From Actinomycetes bacterium (GTDB taxonomy: Bacteria; Actinomycetota; Acidimicrobiia; Acidimicrobiales; Palsa-688): 5,300 nt of DNA. Positions 1 to 5,300 of the stretch are shown one piece after another. A program made the translations under genes and the position numbers. Below the pieces are notes generated by a model, which was not told the origin of the DNA, ran no database searches, and worked only from the letters and a program-made list of their open reading frames with translations. The stretch's first letter is position 1. Each line of letters begins with the position of its first letter. The stretch is from positions 1-5,300 of the forward strand of contig JAKAXG010000364.1 in NCBI GenBank assembly GCA_021827225.1, given 5' to 3'.

Positions 1-1
1 C

Positions 2-2077
2 AACGGCGCCCTGGTCGCCACCGGGCGCCGCGACGACGGACGGCTGGAACTGCGCTTCGCCGACACCATGCGGATGTCCACCTACCTGGTGGCCTTCGTG
101 GTCGGCCCCTACCAACTGACCGATCCTGTGGAGGTGGACGGCGTACCGATCCGCTGCGCCGCGGTGCCCGGCAAGCTGGGGCTGTCCCGGTTCGCCGTCG
201 AGGCCGCCGAGCACGCGGTCCGGTTCCTGAGCGGATACTTCGGCATCGACTACCCCGGGGACAAGCTGGACCACGTGGCCGTCCCCGACTTCGCGTTCGG
301 AGCCATGGAGAACCTCGGCTGCGTCACCTACCGGGAAAGCCTGCTGCTCGCCGATCCGGCCACCGCCGCCCAGACCGAGTTGCAGCGCGTCGCCACCGTG
401 GTGGCCCACGAGACGGCCCACATGTGGTTCGGCGACCTGGTGACGATGAAGTGGTGGAACGGCATCTGGCTCAACGAGGCCTTCGCCACCTTCATGGAGC
501 TGACCGCCACCGACGACTTCCGGCCGGAGTGGCAGGTGTGGACGGCGTTCGGCGCCGGCAAGGCGGCCGCTCTGGGCACCGACGGCCTGCAGGCCACCCG
601 CCCGGTCGAGTTCCCGGTCGGCCGGCCCGAGGAGGCCGAGGGCATGTTCGACGTCCTCACCTACCAGAAGGGCGGATCGGTGCTGCGCATGCTGGAGCAG
701 TACCTCGGCCCGGAAGTGTTCCGGCGGGGCATATCCCACTACCTGTCCACCCACGCCTACGGCAACACCGAGACCTCGGACCTGTGGGACGCCATCGAGT
801 CGGTGTCCGGGGAACCGGTGCGCCAGATCATGGAGTCGTGGATCTTCCAGGGCGGATACCCGATGGTGGATGTCGGCACCGGTGCCGACCCGGCCACGGT
901 GACGCTGCGGCAGCAGCGCTTCGTCTACAGCGGCGAGGCGGGGGACACGGCGTGGATCGTGCCGGTCAACCTGCGGGCCTCGCTGCAGGGGCGGGTGATC
1001 GAGAAGCGGCTGCTGCTGAGCGGCCCGGAGGAGGCGTGCACGTTCCCCGGCCCGGTCGACTGGGTGGTGGTCAACAGCGGGGGCTGGGGCTTCTACCGCA
1101 CCCGCTACTCCGAGGAACTGTGGCGCCGGCTGGTCGACGCCGGCCCGGCCCGGGTGCTCAGCCCCCTCGAGCGGCTGCAGTTGCTCGGCGACACCTGGGC
1201 GGCGGTCGTCGCCGGCCGGGCCGAGCTGGGTGAGTGGGTGGAGATCGCCACCGCCGTGGCGGCCGAGGCCGACCCCGACGTCTGGGGCTCCATCGGCGGG
1301 GCGTTGCACGCCCTGGACCTGATGGGCGACGAAACGGACCGGGAGGCGGTGCGGGCCTTCGCCTGCCGGCTGACCGGTCCGGCCTGGGACCGGGTCGGTT
1401 GGGCCCCCGGGCCGGGCGAGGATGAGCGGGTCGCCACCGCCCGGGCCCGGGTGCTGCTGGCCCGGGGAGGGACCGGCCGGGACCAGGCGGCCCTGGCCGA
1501 GGCCCGGCGGCGCTTCAGCGCCCACCTGGCGGGCCAGGCCGGCGACGACGGCCTCAGCCCCGACATCGTCGCGGTGGCCGCCCGGCTGGCGGTGTCAGCG
1601 GGCGGGACCGATTCGTGGTCCGAGGCCCTCGACGGTTACCGCCGGGCCGAGCGGCCCCAGGATCAGCTCCGCTACCTCTACGCGCTGGCCGAGACACCCG
1701 ACACCGAACTGCGGATGCGGACCCTGGAGATGATGCTCGGCCCCGATGTCCGGAGCCAGGACGCCCCGTTCGTCATCGCCTCCGTCATGGCCCAGCCGGA
1801 TGCGGCCGGACCGGTGTGGCGCTGGATCGAGGACAACTGGGACCGCATAGCGGAGCGGTTCCCCTCCACCCTGCTCATCCGGATCCTCGAAGCCACCGCC
1901 GGTTTCGTCGACCGCGAGGTGGCCGACGCCGTCCACCGCTTCTTCGACGGCCACGACGTGCCCGTCAGCGCCATCCGGACCCGCCAGATGCTGGAGCGCA
2001 TGGACGTCAACGTGGCTCTGGCCGGGCGCCTCACGGGAGCGATCGCCCCGGTGGTCGGCGCCGCCGAGCCATCCTGA
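2..2077 (+). CDS. pepN: M1 family zinc aminopeptidase (PepN type), 5'-truncated by window edge
   Basis: Zinc metallopeptidase that removes N-terminal residues from peptides, normally a cytoplasmic enzyme in the last steps of protein turnover. The reading frame is open from base 2 and the residues before the first Met (base 68) already fit the family (NGALVATG, LRFADT). The true start therefore lies upstream, and roughly the first 150 residues of a protein of about 850 are missing. Counted from the Met at base 68: exopeptidase motif GAMEN at 78-82; zinc site HETAH at 114-118, with the third ligand Glu137 in NEAFA, giving the HEXXH-x18-E spacing; probable transition-state Tyr199 in TYQKGG. A beta-sandwich segment follows at about 260-333, then GGWGFYR at 338-344, then a helical ERAP1-C-like domain to residue 669. 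All catalytic residues are present, so an active enzyme is expected. No signal peptide can be judged because the N-terminus is absent. A hairpin begins 11 bases after the TGA stop. The family is certain; the symbol pepN is assigned by family convention. Confidence 0.95.
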   Translation, partial: NGALVATGRRDDGRLELRFADTMRMSTYLVAFVVGPYQLTDPVEVDGVPIRCAAVPGKLGLSRFAVEAAEHAVRFLSGYFGIDYPGDKLDHVAVPDFAFGAMENLGCVTYRESLLLADPATAAQTELQRVATVVAHETAHMWFGDLVTMKWWNGIWLNEAFATFMELTATDDFRPEWQVWTAFGAGKAAALGTDGLQATRPVEFPVGRPEEAEGMFDVLTYQKGGSVLRMLEQYLGPEVFRRGISHYLSTHAYGNTETSDLWDAIESVSGEPVRQIMESWIFQGGYPMVDVGTGADPATVTLRQQRFVYSGEAGDTAWIVPVNLRASLQGRVIEKRLLLSGPEEACTFPGPVDWVVVNSGGWGFYRTRYSEELWRRLVDAGPARVLSPLERLQLLGDTWAAVVAGRAELGEWVEIATAVAAEADPDVWGSIGGALHALDLMGDETDREAVRAFACRLTGPAWDRVGWAPGPGEDERVATARARVLLARGGTGRDQAALAEARRRFSAHLAGQAGDDGLSPDIVAVAARLAVSAGGTDSWSEALDGYRRAERPQDQLRYLYALAETPDTELRMRTLEMMLGPDVRSQDAPFVIASVMAQPDAAGPVWRWIEDNWDRIAERFPSTLLIRILEATAGFVDREVADAVHRFFDGHDVPVSAIRTRQMLERMDVNVALAGRLTGAIAPVVGAAEPS

Positions 2078-2088
2078 AGCCTAGTGAC

Positions 2089-2136
2089 GGGTCCCACGCC
2101 GGTGGGCGGGCGCACCGCCCACCCAGCGTGGGATCC
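2089..2136 (+). terminator. Two-tier GC-rich hairpin after the aminopeptidase gene, probable terminator
   Basis: Outer arms TCCCACGC (2092-2099) and GCGTGGGA (2126-2133) are exact reverse complements. They extend by one G-U and two G-C pairs to 2089 and 2136. Inner arms GGTGGGCGG (2101-2109) and CCGCCCACC (2115-2123) are also exact and close a five-base loop (GCGCA). The tiers are separated only by C2100 opposite C2124-A2125, giving about 20 paired positions. It lies 11 bases past the aminopeptidase stop and 71 bases before the next start, as expected for a transcription terminator. There is no T-run directly after the stem (the next bases are GCCACCTTGCG), so it would be a non-canonical terminator lacking a U-tract, or else an mRNA 3'-end stabiliser. 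The structure is seen directly; the role is inferred. Confidence 0.7.
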
Positions 2137-2198
2137 GCCACCTTGCGATCGTTTATGCCCAACCGCGTTTCGCACCAAACACCCCGGCCACGCCCAGC

Positions 2199-2203
2199 GG
2201 TGA
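2199..2203 (+). promoter_or_regulatory. Weak ribosome binding site for the phosphoesterase gene
   Basis: GGTGA matches the 3' part of the full Shine-Dalgarno sequence (AGGAGGTGA) and lies four bases before the GTG at 2208. No ATG, GTG or TTG codon occurs in this frame between the upstream in-frame stop (TGA, 2085-2087) and 2208, so GTG 2208 is the most upstream possible start. Confidence 0.45.
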
Positions 2204-2207
2204 AGCC

Positions 2208-3404
2208 GTGCCGATAGCGGTCTTCGGCGCCGAAGCGCACGCCCTGCAACTGACCTGGGGCCGGCTGCCGGCGCAGGAGATGGTGGTGGAGGTGGCGGGG
2301 CGCAGCTTCCCGGTCGGAGGCCCCCCTCCCTCCTGGTACCCGGCCCGCGAGCCCGGGGCGGCCGGCCCCGGGGCGCTGCTCGTCGACGGGCTGGAGCCCG
2401 CCACCGACTACGACGTGACCCTCGTCTCCGAGGGCCGGCCCCGCGTCCTGGCCGCCACCGCCCGCACCGCCCCGCCCCCGCCCGGGCCACCCCTGGTGCG
2501 CTTCGCCACGCTGAGCGACTGCCATATCGGCGAGCGCCGTTTCGGTGCGGTGCGGCGCATGCGCGACCCGGGGTCGGCGGTGGCCGGCCTGGACCCCTAC
2601 CCGGTGCGCGCCCTGAAGGCGGCCCGCGACGAGGCGCTGTCATGGCGAGCCGAGCAGCTTGTCGTCCGGGGGGACCTGACCAGGCAGGGCGGCACGGTTG
2701 ACGCCCGCCGGGTGGCGGGGGAACTGCTGCGCTCGGCCGTGCCGGTCTGCGCCGTCCTCGGCAACCATGATGTGGCCGGCCCGGCAGACGTGGCCGCCGT
2801 CCTGCGCCAGGCCGGGGTGACCGTCGGCACCGCCCGCCAGCCGGCCGCCGCCGACCTACCCGGGGTGCGCCTGGTGCTGGGCCACACCCCGGTGCGGGGC
2901 CTCCACGGTGGGCGCCTCGACCCGGACCACCTGGACCGGCTGGTCGCTCTCGTCGGGGAGGCCCCCGGCCCGGCGGTGCTGGTCCTTCACCACCCGCCCC
3001 GCACGGGCGGTCCCCCCACCTCCTACCCGCCGGTGCTGTCCGCCGCCGACTCCCGGCAGCTGGTGCGGCGGGTGGTGGACGCCAACCCGGCGGTGCTGGT
3101 CCTCTCCGGGCACACCCACCGCACCCGCCGTTACGACGTGGGCGGCCTGGCCGTTTCGGAGGTGGGATCCACCAAGGACTACCCGGGGCAGTGGGCCGGC
3201 TACACCGTGTACGAGGGCGGCATCGCCCAGACCGCCCGCCGCATCGCCGCCCCCGATGTGATCGCCTGGACCGAGATGACCGGCCGGGCTCTCGGGGGGC
3301 AGTGGGCCCGTTGGAGCCCGGGCCGGCTGTCGGACCGCAACTGGCTCCACGAATGGCCGTCCGCCACCGAGGCGCGCCGGCTCAGGCGCCGGGGGGCGAG
3401 GTGA
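2208..3404 (+). CDS. Calcineurin-like metallophosphoesterase with N-terminal FnIII/PAP-like domain
   Basis: Predicted two-metal phosphoesterase of 398 residues; the substrate cannot be named from sequence. Residues about 1-90 look like the beta-sandwich domain found before the catalytic domain in purple acid phosphatases (LQLTWGR near the start, GLEPATDYDVTL at 61-72), followed by a Pro-rich linker (89-95). The catalytic domain has the full class III cyclic-nucleotide phosphodiesterase/calcineurin motif order: D104-x-H106 (SDCHIG), GD at 155-156 (GDLTRQG), GNHD at 185-188, HH at 261-262 (LHHPP) and GHTH at 301-304. The C-terminal 70 residues (Trp-rich, ending in a basic RRLRRRGAR tail) are not a motif I recognise. 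No signal peptide or membrane segment is visible, which suggests a cytoplasmic enzyme although many PAP-like proteins are exported. The GTG start follows a weak GGTGA site. The gene stands alone on its strand: a hairpin separates it from the aminopeptidase gene, and its last 23 bases overlap the end of convergent xseB. Cyclic nucleotides, nucleotides or phosphodiesters are possible substrates. Confidence 0.9.
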   Translation: MPIAVFGAEAHALQLTWGRLPAQEMVVEVAGRSFPVGGPPPSWYPAREPGAAGPGALLVDGLEPATDYDVTLVSEGRPRVLAATARTAPPPPGPPLVRFATLSDCHIGERRFGAVRRMRDPGSAVAGLDPYPVRALKAARDEALSWRAEQLVVRGDLTRQGGTVDARRVAGELLRSAVPVCAVLGNHDVAGPADVAAVLRQAGVTVGTARQPAAADLPGVRLVLGHTPVRGLHGGRLDPDHLDRLVALVGEAPGPAVLVLHHPPRTGGPPTSYPPVLSAADSRQLVRRVVDANPAVLVLSGHTHRTRRYDVGGLAVSEVGSTKDYPGQWAGYTVYEGGIAQTARRIAAPDVIAWTEMTGRALGGQWARWSPGRLSDRNWLHEWPSATEARRLRRRGAR

Positions 3405-3606
3405 GCCGCTCCACCCGGGCCCGGACCTGCTCGAGGCGCTCCGTAGCGCGGGCGTGGAGCCGCTCGGCCCGCTCGTAGAGGTCGGCCGCCGCCTCGATGC
3501 CGATGTCGCCGGCCGCCAGGCGGGTCGTGACGTCCTCCAACTCGGCCATCAGCTCCTCGAAGGTGGGCTCCGGTTGCCCTTCGCCGCCCGCCCGGTTCCC
3601 GCTCAT
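3382..3606 (-). CDS. xseB: Exodeoxyribonuclease VII small subunit
   Basis: Small subunit of exonuclease VII, which together with XseA degrades single-stranded DNA from either end into short oligonucleotides in the cytoplasm. The 74-residue length fits the family (usually about 60-85). The hallmark segment is present: TFEELMAELEDV at 15-26, then a Leu-rich helix, then GDIGIEAAADLYERA (33-47), where the more usual form is G-x-[LI]-x-L-E-x-[AS]-x-x-x-[YF]-E-x-[GA]. The end is a charged helix (LEQVRARVERL) that would pack on the XseA helices. ATG at 3606-3604 is chosen because it overlaps the xseA stop (ATGA), has GGAG eight bases upstream (plus-strand 3615-3618), and gives the usual N-terminus. 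A longer open frame continues upstream inside xseA but reads as a Gly/Arg/Pro-rich shadow. Its 3' end overlaps the convergent phosphoesterase gene by 23 bases. Confidence 0.93.
   Translation of the reverse strand: MSGNRAGGEGQPEPTFEELMAELEDVTTRLAAGDIGIEAAADLYERAERLHARATERLEQVRARVERLTSPPGA
3603..3606 (-). other. ATGA stop/start overlap coupling xseA to xseB
   Basis: On the minus strand ATGA holds the xseB ATG (3606-3604) and the xseA TGA (3605-3603). Such four-base overlaps usually mean that ribosomes finishing the upstream gene reinitiate on the downstream one, which suits subunits of one complex. A GGAG site eight bases before the xseB ATG, inside xseA, could assist. Confidence 0.85.
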
Positions 3607-4874
3607 GGCTGCAGCTCCGCGATCAGGGCGGTGACGCTCCCCTCCGCCAGGCGGGCCCGGACCCGGTCCCCGACCGCGACCTGCCCGGCCCGGCGCAGCA
3701 CCGCCCCGTCGGGACCGGTGACCACGGCGTAGCCCCGCTCCAGCGTCCGCTGAGGGGAAAGGGCCTGCAGATGGCGCCACTCGGCGTCCAGGCGGCCGGC
3801 CGCCCGCCCCAGCGCCTCCCAGGTGGGCCGGCGCCAGTCCAGGGCCGCCAGGCGGGCCGACGCCCCGGACAGCCGGGAGGCCGGGTGCAATCCCTCCAGG
3901 CGCACCCCGGCCCGCTCCAGCCGGTTGGAGGCCCGCTCCAGACCGGCCTGCACCGAACGGTCCGGGTCGATCCCGGCCAGGCGCTGCCCGGCCCTCCCCA
4001 GGCAGTCGGCCAGCCCGCCCGCGGCCCGGTCCAGGGCGGCGTCGACCGCCCGGCGCAGCGACGCCAGGTCGGGCAGCACGGCGGTGGCCGCCAGCGACGG
4101 GGTGCCGCAGCGCAGGTCGGCCACCTCGTCGCAGAGAGGCCGGTCGCCGTCGTGGCCGATCGCCGATACCACCGGCACCGGGCAGGCGGCCACCGCCCGG
4201 CACACCGCCTCGGTGCTCCAGGGCAGGAGGGACGGGGCGTCACCCCCGCCCCGGGCCAGGATCACCACCTCCACCCCGGGACGGGCGGCCAGGCGGCGCA
4301 CCGCCTCGACTATGCAGTCCGCCGCCGCCGGCCCCGACACCGTGGTCTCCTCGAACAGCACCGGGTAGCCGGAACAGCGCTCGGCCACCACCGACTCGAT
4401 GTCCTTGCGCACCGCCGCCTCGGTGCCGCACACCACCCCCACCGCGGCCGGCAGCACCGGCACCGGCCGGCGGGGCCGGTCCAGAAGACCGTCGGCCGCG
4501 AGCCTCGCCCTGGTCTCGGCGATCAGGGCGGCGATGGCCCCCGCCCCGACCGGCATCACCTGCTCGGCGAGGAGGGCCAGCTGGCCCCGGTCGTTGGACC
4601 ACTGCAGGGTGGCGACCACCGATACCCGTTCACCGGCGACGATCCGGGACCGGGAGGCGGCCCCCGATGGCACCTTGACGTCCATCTGGGCGGCCCGGTC
4701 ACGCAGCGTGAAGAACACCCATCCCCCGCGGGATCGGGTCGGACGGTAGACTTCTCCCTCGACCGCGATGCGGCCGATGCCCACGAGCGACCGGGCGATC
4801 TCCCCGGACAGCCTCACCAGGCTCACCGGCCGGGGCTCCCGGGTGCTGGTGTCGTCGAAGAGCGGCAGAGTCAC
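3603..4874 (-). CDS. xseA: Exodeoxyribonuclease VII large subunit
   Basis: Catalytic subunit of exonuclease VII, a metal-tolerant single-strand DNA exonuclease acting in repair and recombination with XseB. It is 423 residues, slightly shorter than the E. coli protein. An OB-fold DNA-binding domain spans about 17-107 (SLVRLSGEIARSL, VEGEV, WVFFTLRD). The catalytic domain spans about 115-270, with VGVVCGTEAAVRKDIESV (145-162), ARGGG (207-211), GHDGD (240-244) and ADLRCGTPS (252-260). D158, R208, H241 and D244 appear to match the residues reported as essential in E. coli XseA (D155, R205, H238, D241, from memory). The stretch after RGGG is unusual: DAPSLLPWS replaces the common SxEDLxxFx. A helical arm (270-375) with repeated RLxxLxP units is followed by LSPQRTLERGYAVV (372-385) and a C-terminal segment. 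GTG 4874 is the most upstream possible start, since an in-frame TAG lies two codons before it. There is no Shine-Dalgarno site, and a TAGCCT box six bases upstream hints at a leaderless transcript. Confidence 0.95.
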   Translation of the reverse strand: MTLPLFDDTSTREPRPVSLVRLSGEIARSLVGIGRIAVEGEVYRPTRSRGGWVFFTLRDRAAQMDVKVPSGAASRSRIVAGERVSVVATLQWSNDRGQLALLAEQVMPVGAGAIAALIAETRARLAADGLLDRPRRPVPVLPAAVGVVCGTEAAVRKDIESVVAERCSGYPVLFEETTVSGPAAADCIVEAVRRLAARPGVEVVILARGGGDAPSLLPWSTEAVCRAVAACPVPVVSAIGHDGDRPLCDEVADLRCGTPSLAATAVLPDLASLRRAVDAALDRAAGGLADCLGRAGQRLAGIDPDRSVQAGLERASNRLERAGVRLEGLHPASRLSGASARLAALDWRRPTWEALGRAAGRLDAEWRHLQALSPQRTLERGYAVVTGPDGAVLRRAGQVAVGDRVRARLAEGSVTALIAELQP

Positions 4875-4876
4875 CG

Positions 4877-4908
4877 GCTAAGGCTACCGACCGCTTCGGT
4901 CGCTTAGC
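4877..4908. repeat. Bulged inverted repeat in the divergent xseA / helicase promoter region
   Basis: Outer arms GCTAAG (4877-4882) and CTTAGC (4903-4908) and inner arms CGACCG (4888-4893) and CGGTCG (4897-4902) are exact reverse complements. They give 12 paired bases around a three-base loop (CTT), with a five-base bulge (GCTAC, 4883-4887) on the left side only. The repeat ends two bases before the xseA start and overlaps the candidate -10 boxes of both genes. It could be an operator for a dimeric regulator, or a hairpin in a leader RNA; which one is not decidable here. Confidence 0.6.
4881..4886 (-). promoter_or_regulatory. Candidate -10 box for leaderless xseA
   Basis: On the minus strand TAGCCT fits the actinobacterial TAnnnT -10 pattern and lies six bases before the GTG of xseA. 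A transcript would then begin at or near the start codon, which agrees with the absence of a Shine-Dalgarno site. No convincing -35 hexamer is seen. Six-base matches of this looseness occur by chance, so this is tentative. Confidence 0.35.
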
Positions 4909-4910
4909 AT
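4905..4910 (+). promoter_or_regulatory. Candidate -10 box for the helicase gene
   Basis: TAGCAT fits TAnnnT and is the only such match I noticed close upstream of the helicase. It would place the transcription start near 4917-4919, leaving a leader of about 20 bases before TTG 4939 and starting at or just before an ATG at 4919. No good -35 hexamer lies 16-18 bases upstream; that position is occupied by the inverted repeat. Confidence 0.35.
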
Positions 4911-4918
4911 TGACAGAG

Positions 4919-4942
4919 ATGAACAGGCAGGAGAACCCTTGA
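4919..4942 (+). other. Possible seven-codon leader ORF overlapping the helicase start
   Basis: ATG at 4919 opens a seven-codon frame (MNRQENP) that ends at TGA 4940-4942. The stop overlaps the helicase TTG as TTGA, and the helicase Shine-Dalgarno site lies inside this mini-frame. It has no ribosome site of its own but could be read leaderless if transcription starts at 4917-4919. It may be chance; there is no direct evidence that it is translated. Confidence 0.25.
4929..4933 (+). promoter_or_regulatory. Shine-Dalgarno site that sets the TTG start of the helicase gene
   Basis: AGGAG lies five bases before TTG 4939 and is the strongest ribosome binding site in the window. It supports the TTG codon as the start even though no ATG or GTG is available in frame nearby upstream. 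Confidence 0.8.
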
Positions 4943-5300
4943 GCAATGACGACACGGCCCCGTCCTTCGGTGCCCTCGGCATCGAAGCCGACCTGGTCGA
5001 CGCTCTCTCCGCCTCGGGAATAAAAGAGCCGTTCCCAATCCAGAGCCTGACCATCCCGGACGCACTGGGTGGCCGTGATATATGCGGCAAGGCCAAGACC
5101 GGGTCGGGCAAGACCCTGGCCTTCGGGCTGCCGCTGATCCAGCGCCTGAGCGCCGGCGGTCCCCGCTCCGAGAGGGGTCGGCCTCCCCGGGGCCTCATCC
5201 TGGTGCCGACGAGGGAACTGGCCCGCCAGGTCGCCGACGTGCTCGAGCCTCTGGCCGCCGCCCGCGACATGACCCTGGGGCTGTGCTACGGCGGCACCAG
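4939..5300 (+). CDS. DEAD-box ATP-dependent RNA helicase, N-terminal part (3' end beyond window)
   Basis: The first 120 codons of a DEAD-box RNA helicase, a cytoplasmic ATP-driven enzyme that unwinds short RNA duplexes in ribosome assembly or mRNA decay. Starting from TTG 4939 (MSNDDTAPSFGALGI): the upstream aromatic of the Q motif is Phe10 and the motif itself is PFPIQ at 31-35 with Gln35, which contacts adenine. Motif I (Walker A) is AKTGSGKT at 52-59, motif Ia is PTRELA at 90-95, and the GG motif is YGGT at 117-120. The DEAD box, SAT motif and second RecA domain lie beyond the window, so the subgroup (RhlE-, CsdA- or DbpA-like) cannot be told. The start is fixed by AGGAG five bases upstream and by the normal distance from N-terminus to Q motif. 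It is transcribed divergently from xseA across 64 bases containing an inverted repeat. Shared regulation with xseA is possible but not shown. Confidence 0.93.
   Translation, partial: MSNDDTAPSFGALGIEADLVDALSASGIKEPFPIQSLTIPDALGGRDICGKAKTGSGKTLAFGLPLIQRLSAGGPRSERGRPPRGLILVPTRELARQVADVLEPLAAARDMTLGLCYGGT

Noticed and set aside
424..1233. A 269-codon plus-strand frame inside the aminopeptidase gene
   Set aside because: It is an out-of-frame shadow, Gly/Arg-rich, overlapping the HEXXH region of a clear M1 peptidase.
2143..2171. Possible promoter TTGCGA...CGTTTC before the phosphoesterase gene
   Set aside because: The -10 part does not match TAnnnT and no alternative hexamer at the right distance is convincing.
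2155..2219. Short ATG frame in the gap before the phosphoesterase gene
   Set aside because: About 20 codons, no ribosome site, overlaps the real start in another frame, and encodes a Pro/Arg-rich peptide without features.
1678..2643. A 321-codon open frame on the minus strand spanning the aminopeptidase end, the gap and the phosphoesterase start
   Set aside because: It is Arg/Pro/Gly/Ala-rich with no recognisable motif, crosses the terminator-like hairpin, and lies antisense to two well-supported genes. Long shadow frames are expected at this GC content.
3771..4907. A 378-codon plus-strand open frame antisense to xseA
   Set aside because: Composition is low-complexity (Gly, Gln, His, Arg, Pro) with no motif, while the opposite strand encodes a complete XseA with conserved residues.
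4910..4915. Perfect TTGACA -35 consensus upstream of the helicase gene
   Set aside because: A -10 box 16-19 bases downstream would fall on GAACCC-like sequence at the ribosome site and start codon, with no TAnnnT there. The transcription start would lie inside the coding region.
1..5300. A novel defence, mobile or biosynthetic system
   Set aside because: All four large reading frames and the small xseB belong to well-known housekeeping families. No transposase, integrase, direct-repeat array, RNA gene or unknown gene cluster is visible, and the genes do not form one operon.

Overview
The window is very GC-rich DNA with dense coding and GC-ended codons, GTG and TTG starts, and short intergenic gaps. 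Together with the flavour of the proteins (XseA with an actinobacterial 'LLP[FW]S' variant after its RGGG motif, a DEAD-box protein with AKTGSGKT), this suggests a high-GC actinobacterium, possibly Acidimicrobiia or a related uncultured lineage. The lineage is an inference from sequence style, not a database match.

Layout: (1) bases 2-2077 (+) encode the catalytic and C-terminal part of an M1 zinc aminopeptidase (PepN type), cut off at its 5' end by the window edge. (2) A 130-base gap holds a strong two-tier hairpin just after the stop codon, probably a terminator. (3) Bases 2208-3404 (+) encode a cytoplasmic calcineurin-like metallophosphoesterase with a fibronectin/purple-acid-phosphatase-like N-terminal domain and a complete set of metal-binding motifs. 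(4) On the minus strand, xseA (4874-3603) and xseB (3606-3382) encode the large and small subunits of exodeoxyribonuclease VII. They overlap by four bases (ATGA) and so are probably translationally coupled. The 3' end of xseB overlaps the 3' end of the phosphoesterase gene by 23 bases. (5) A compact 64-base divergent region (4875-4938) carries a bulged inverted repeat between candidate promoters for xseA and for the next gene. (6) From 4939 (+) a DEAD-box RNA helicase begins at a TTG codon and runs off the window end.

The genes look like ordinary housekeeping functions: peptide turnover, phosphoester hydrolysis, single-strand DNA degradation/repair, and RNA remodelling. Only xseA-xseB form a clear functional unit. 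I see no mobile element, CRISPR array, tRNA or rRNA, and no convincing undescribed multi-gene system. The points most worth a second look are the divergent promoter region with its inverted repeat and seven-codon leader ORF, and the altered conserved motif in XseA.
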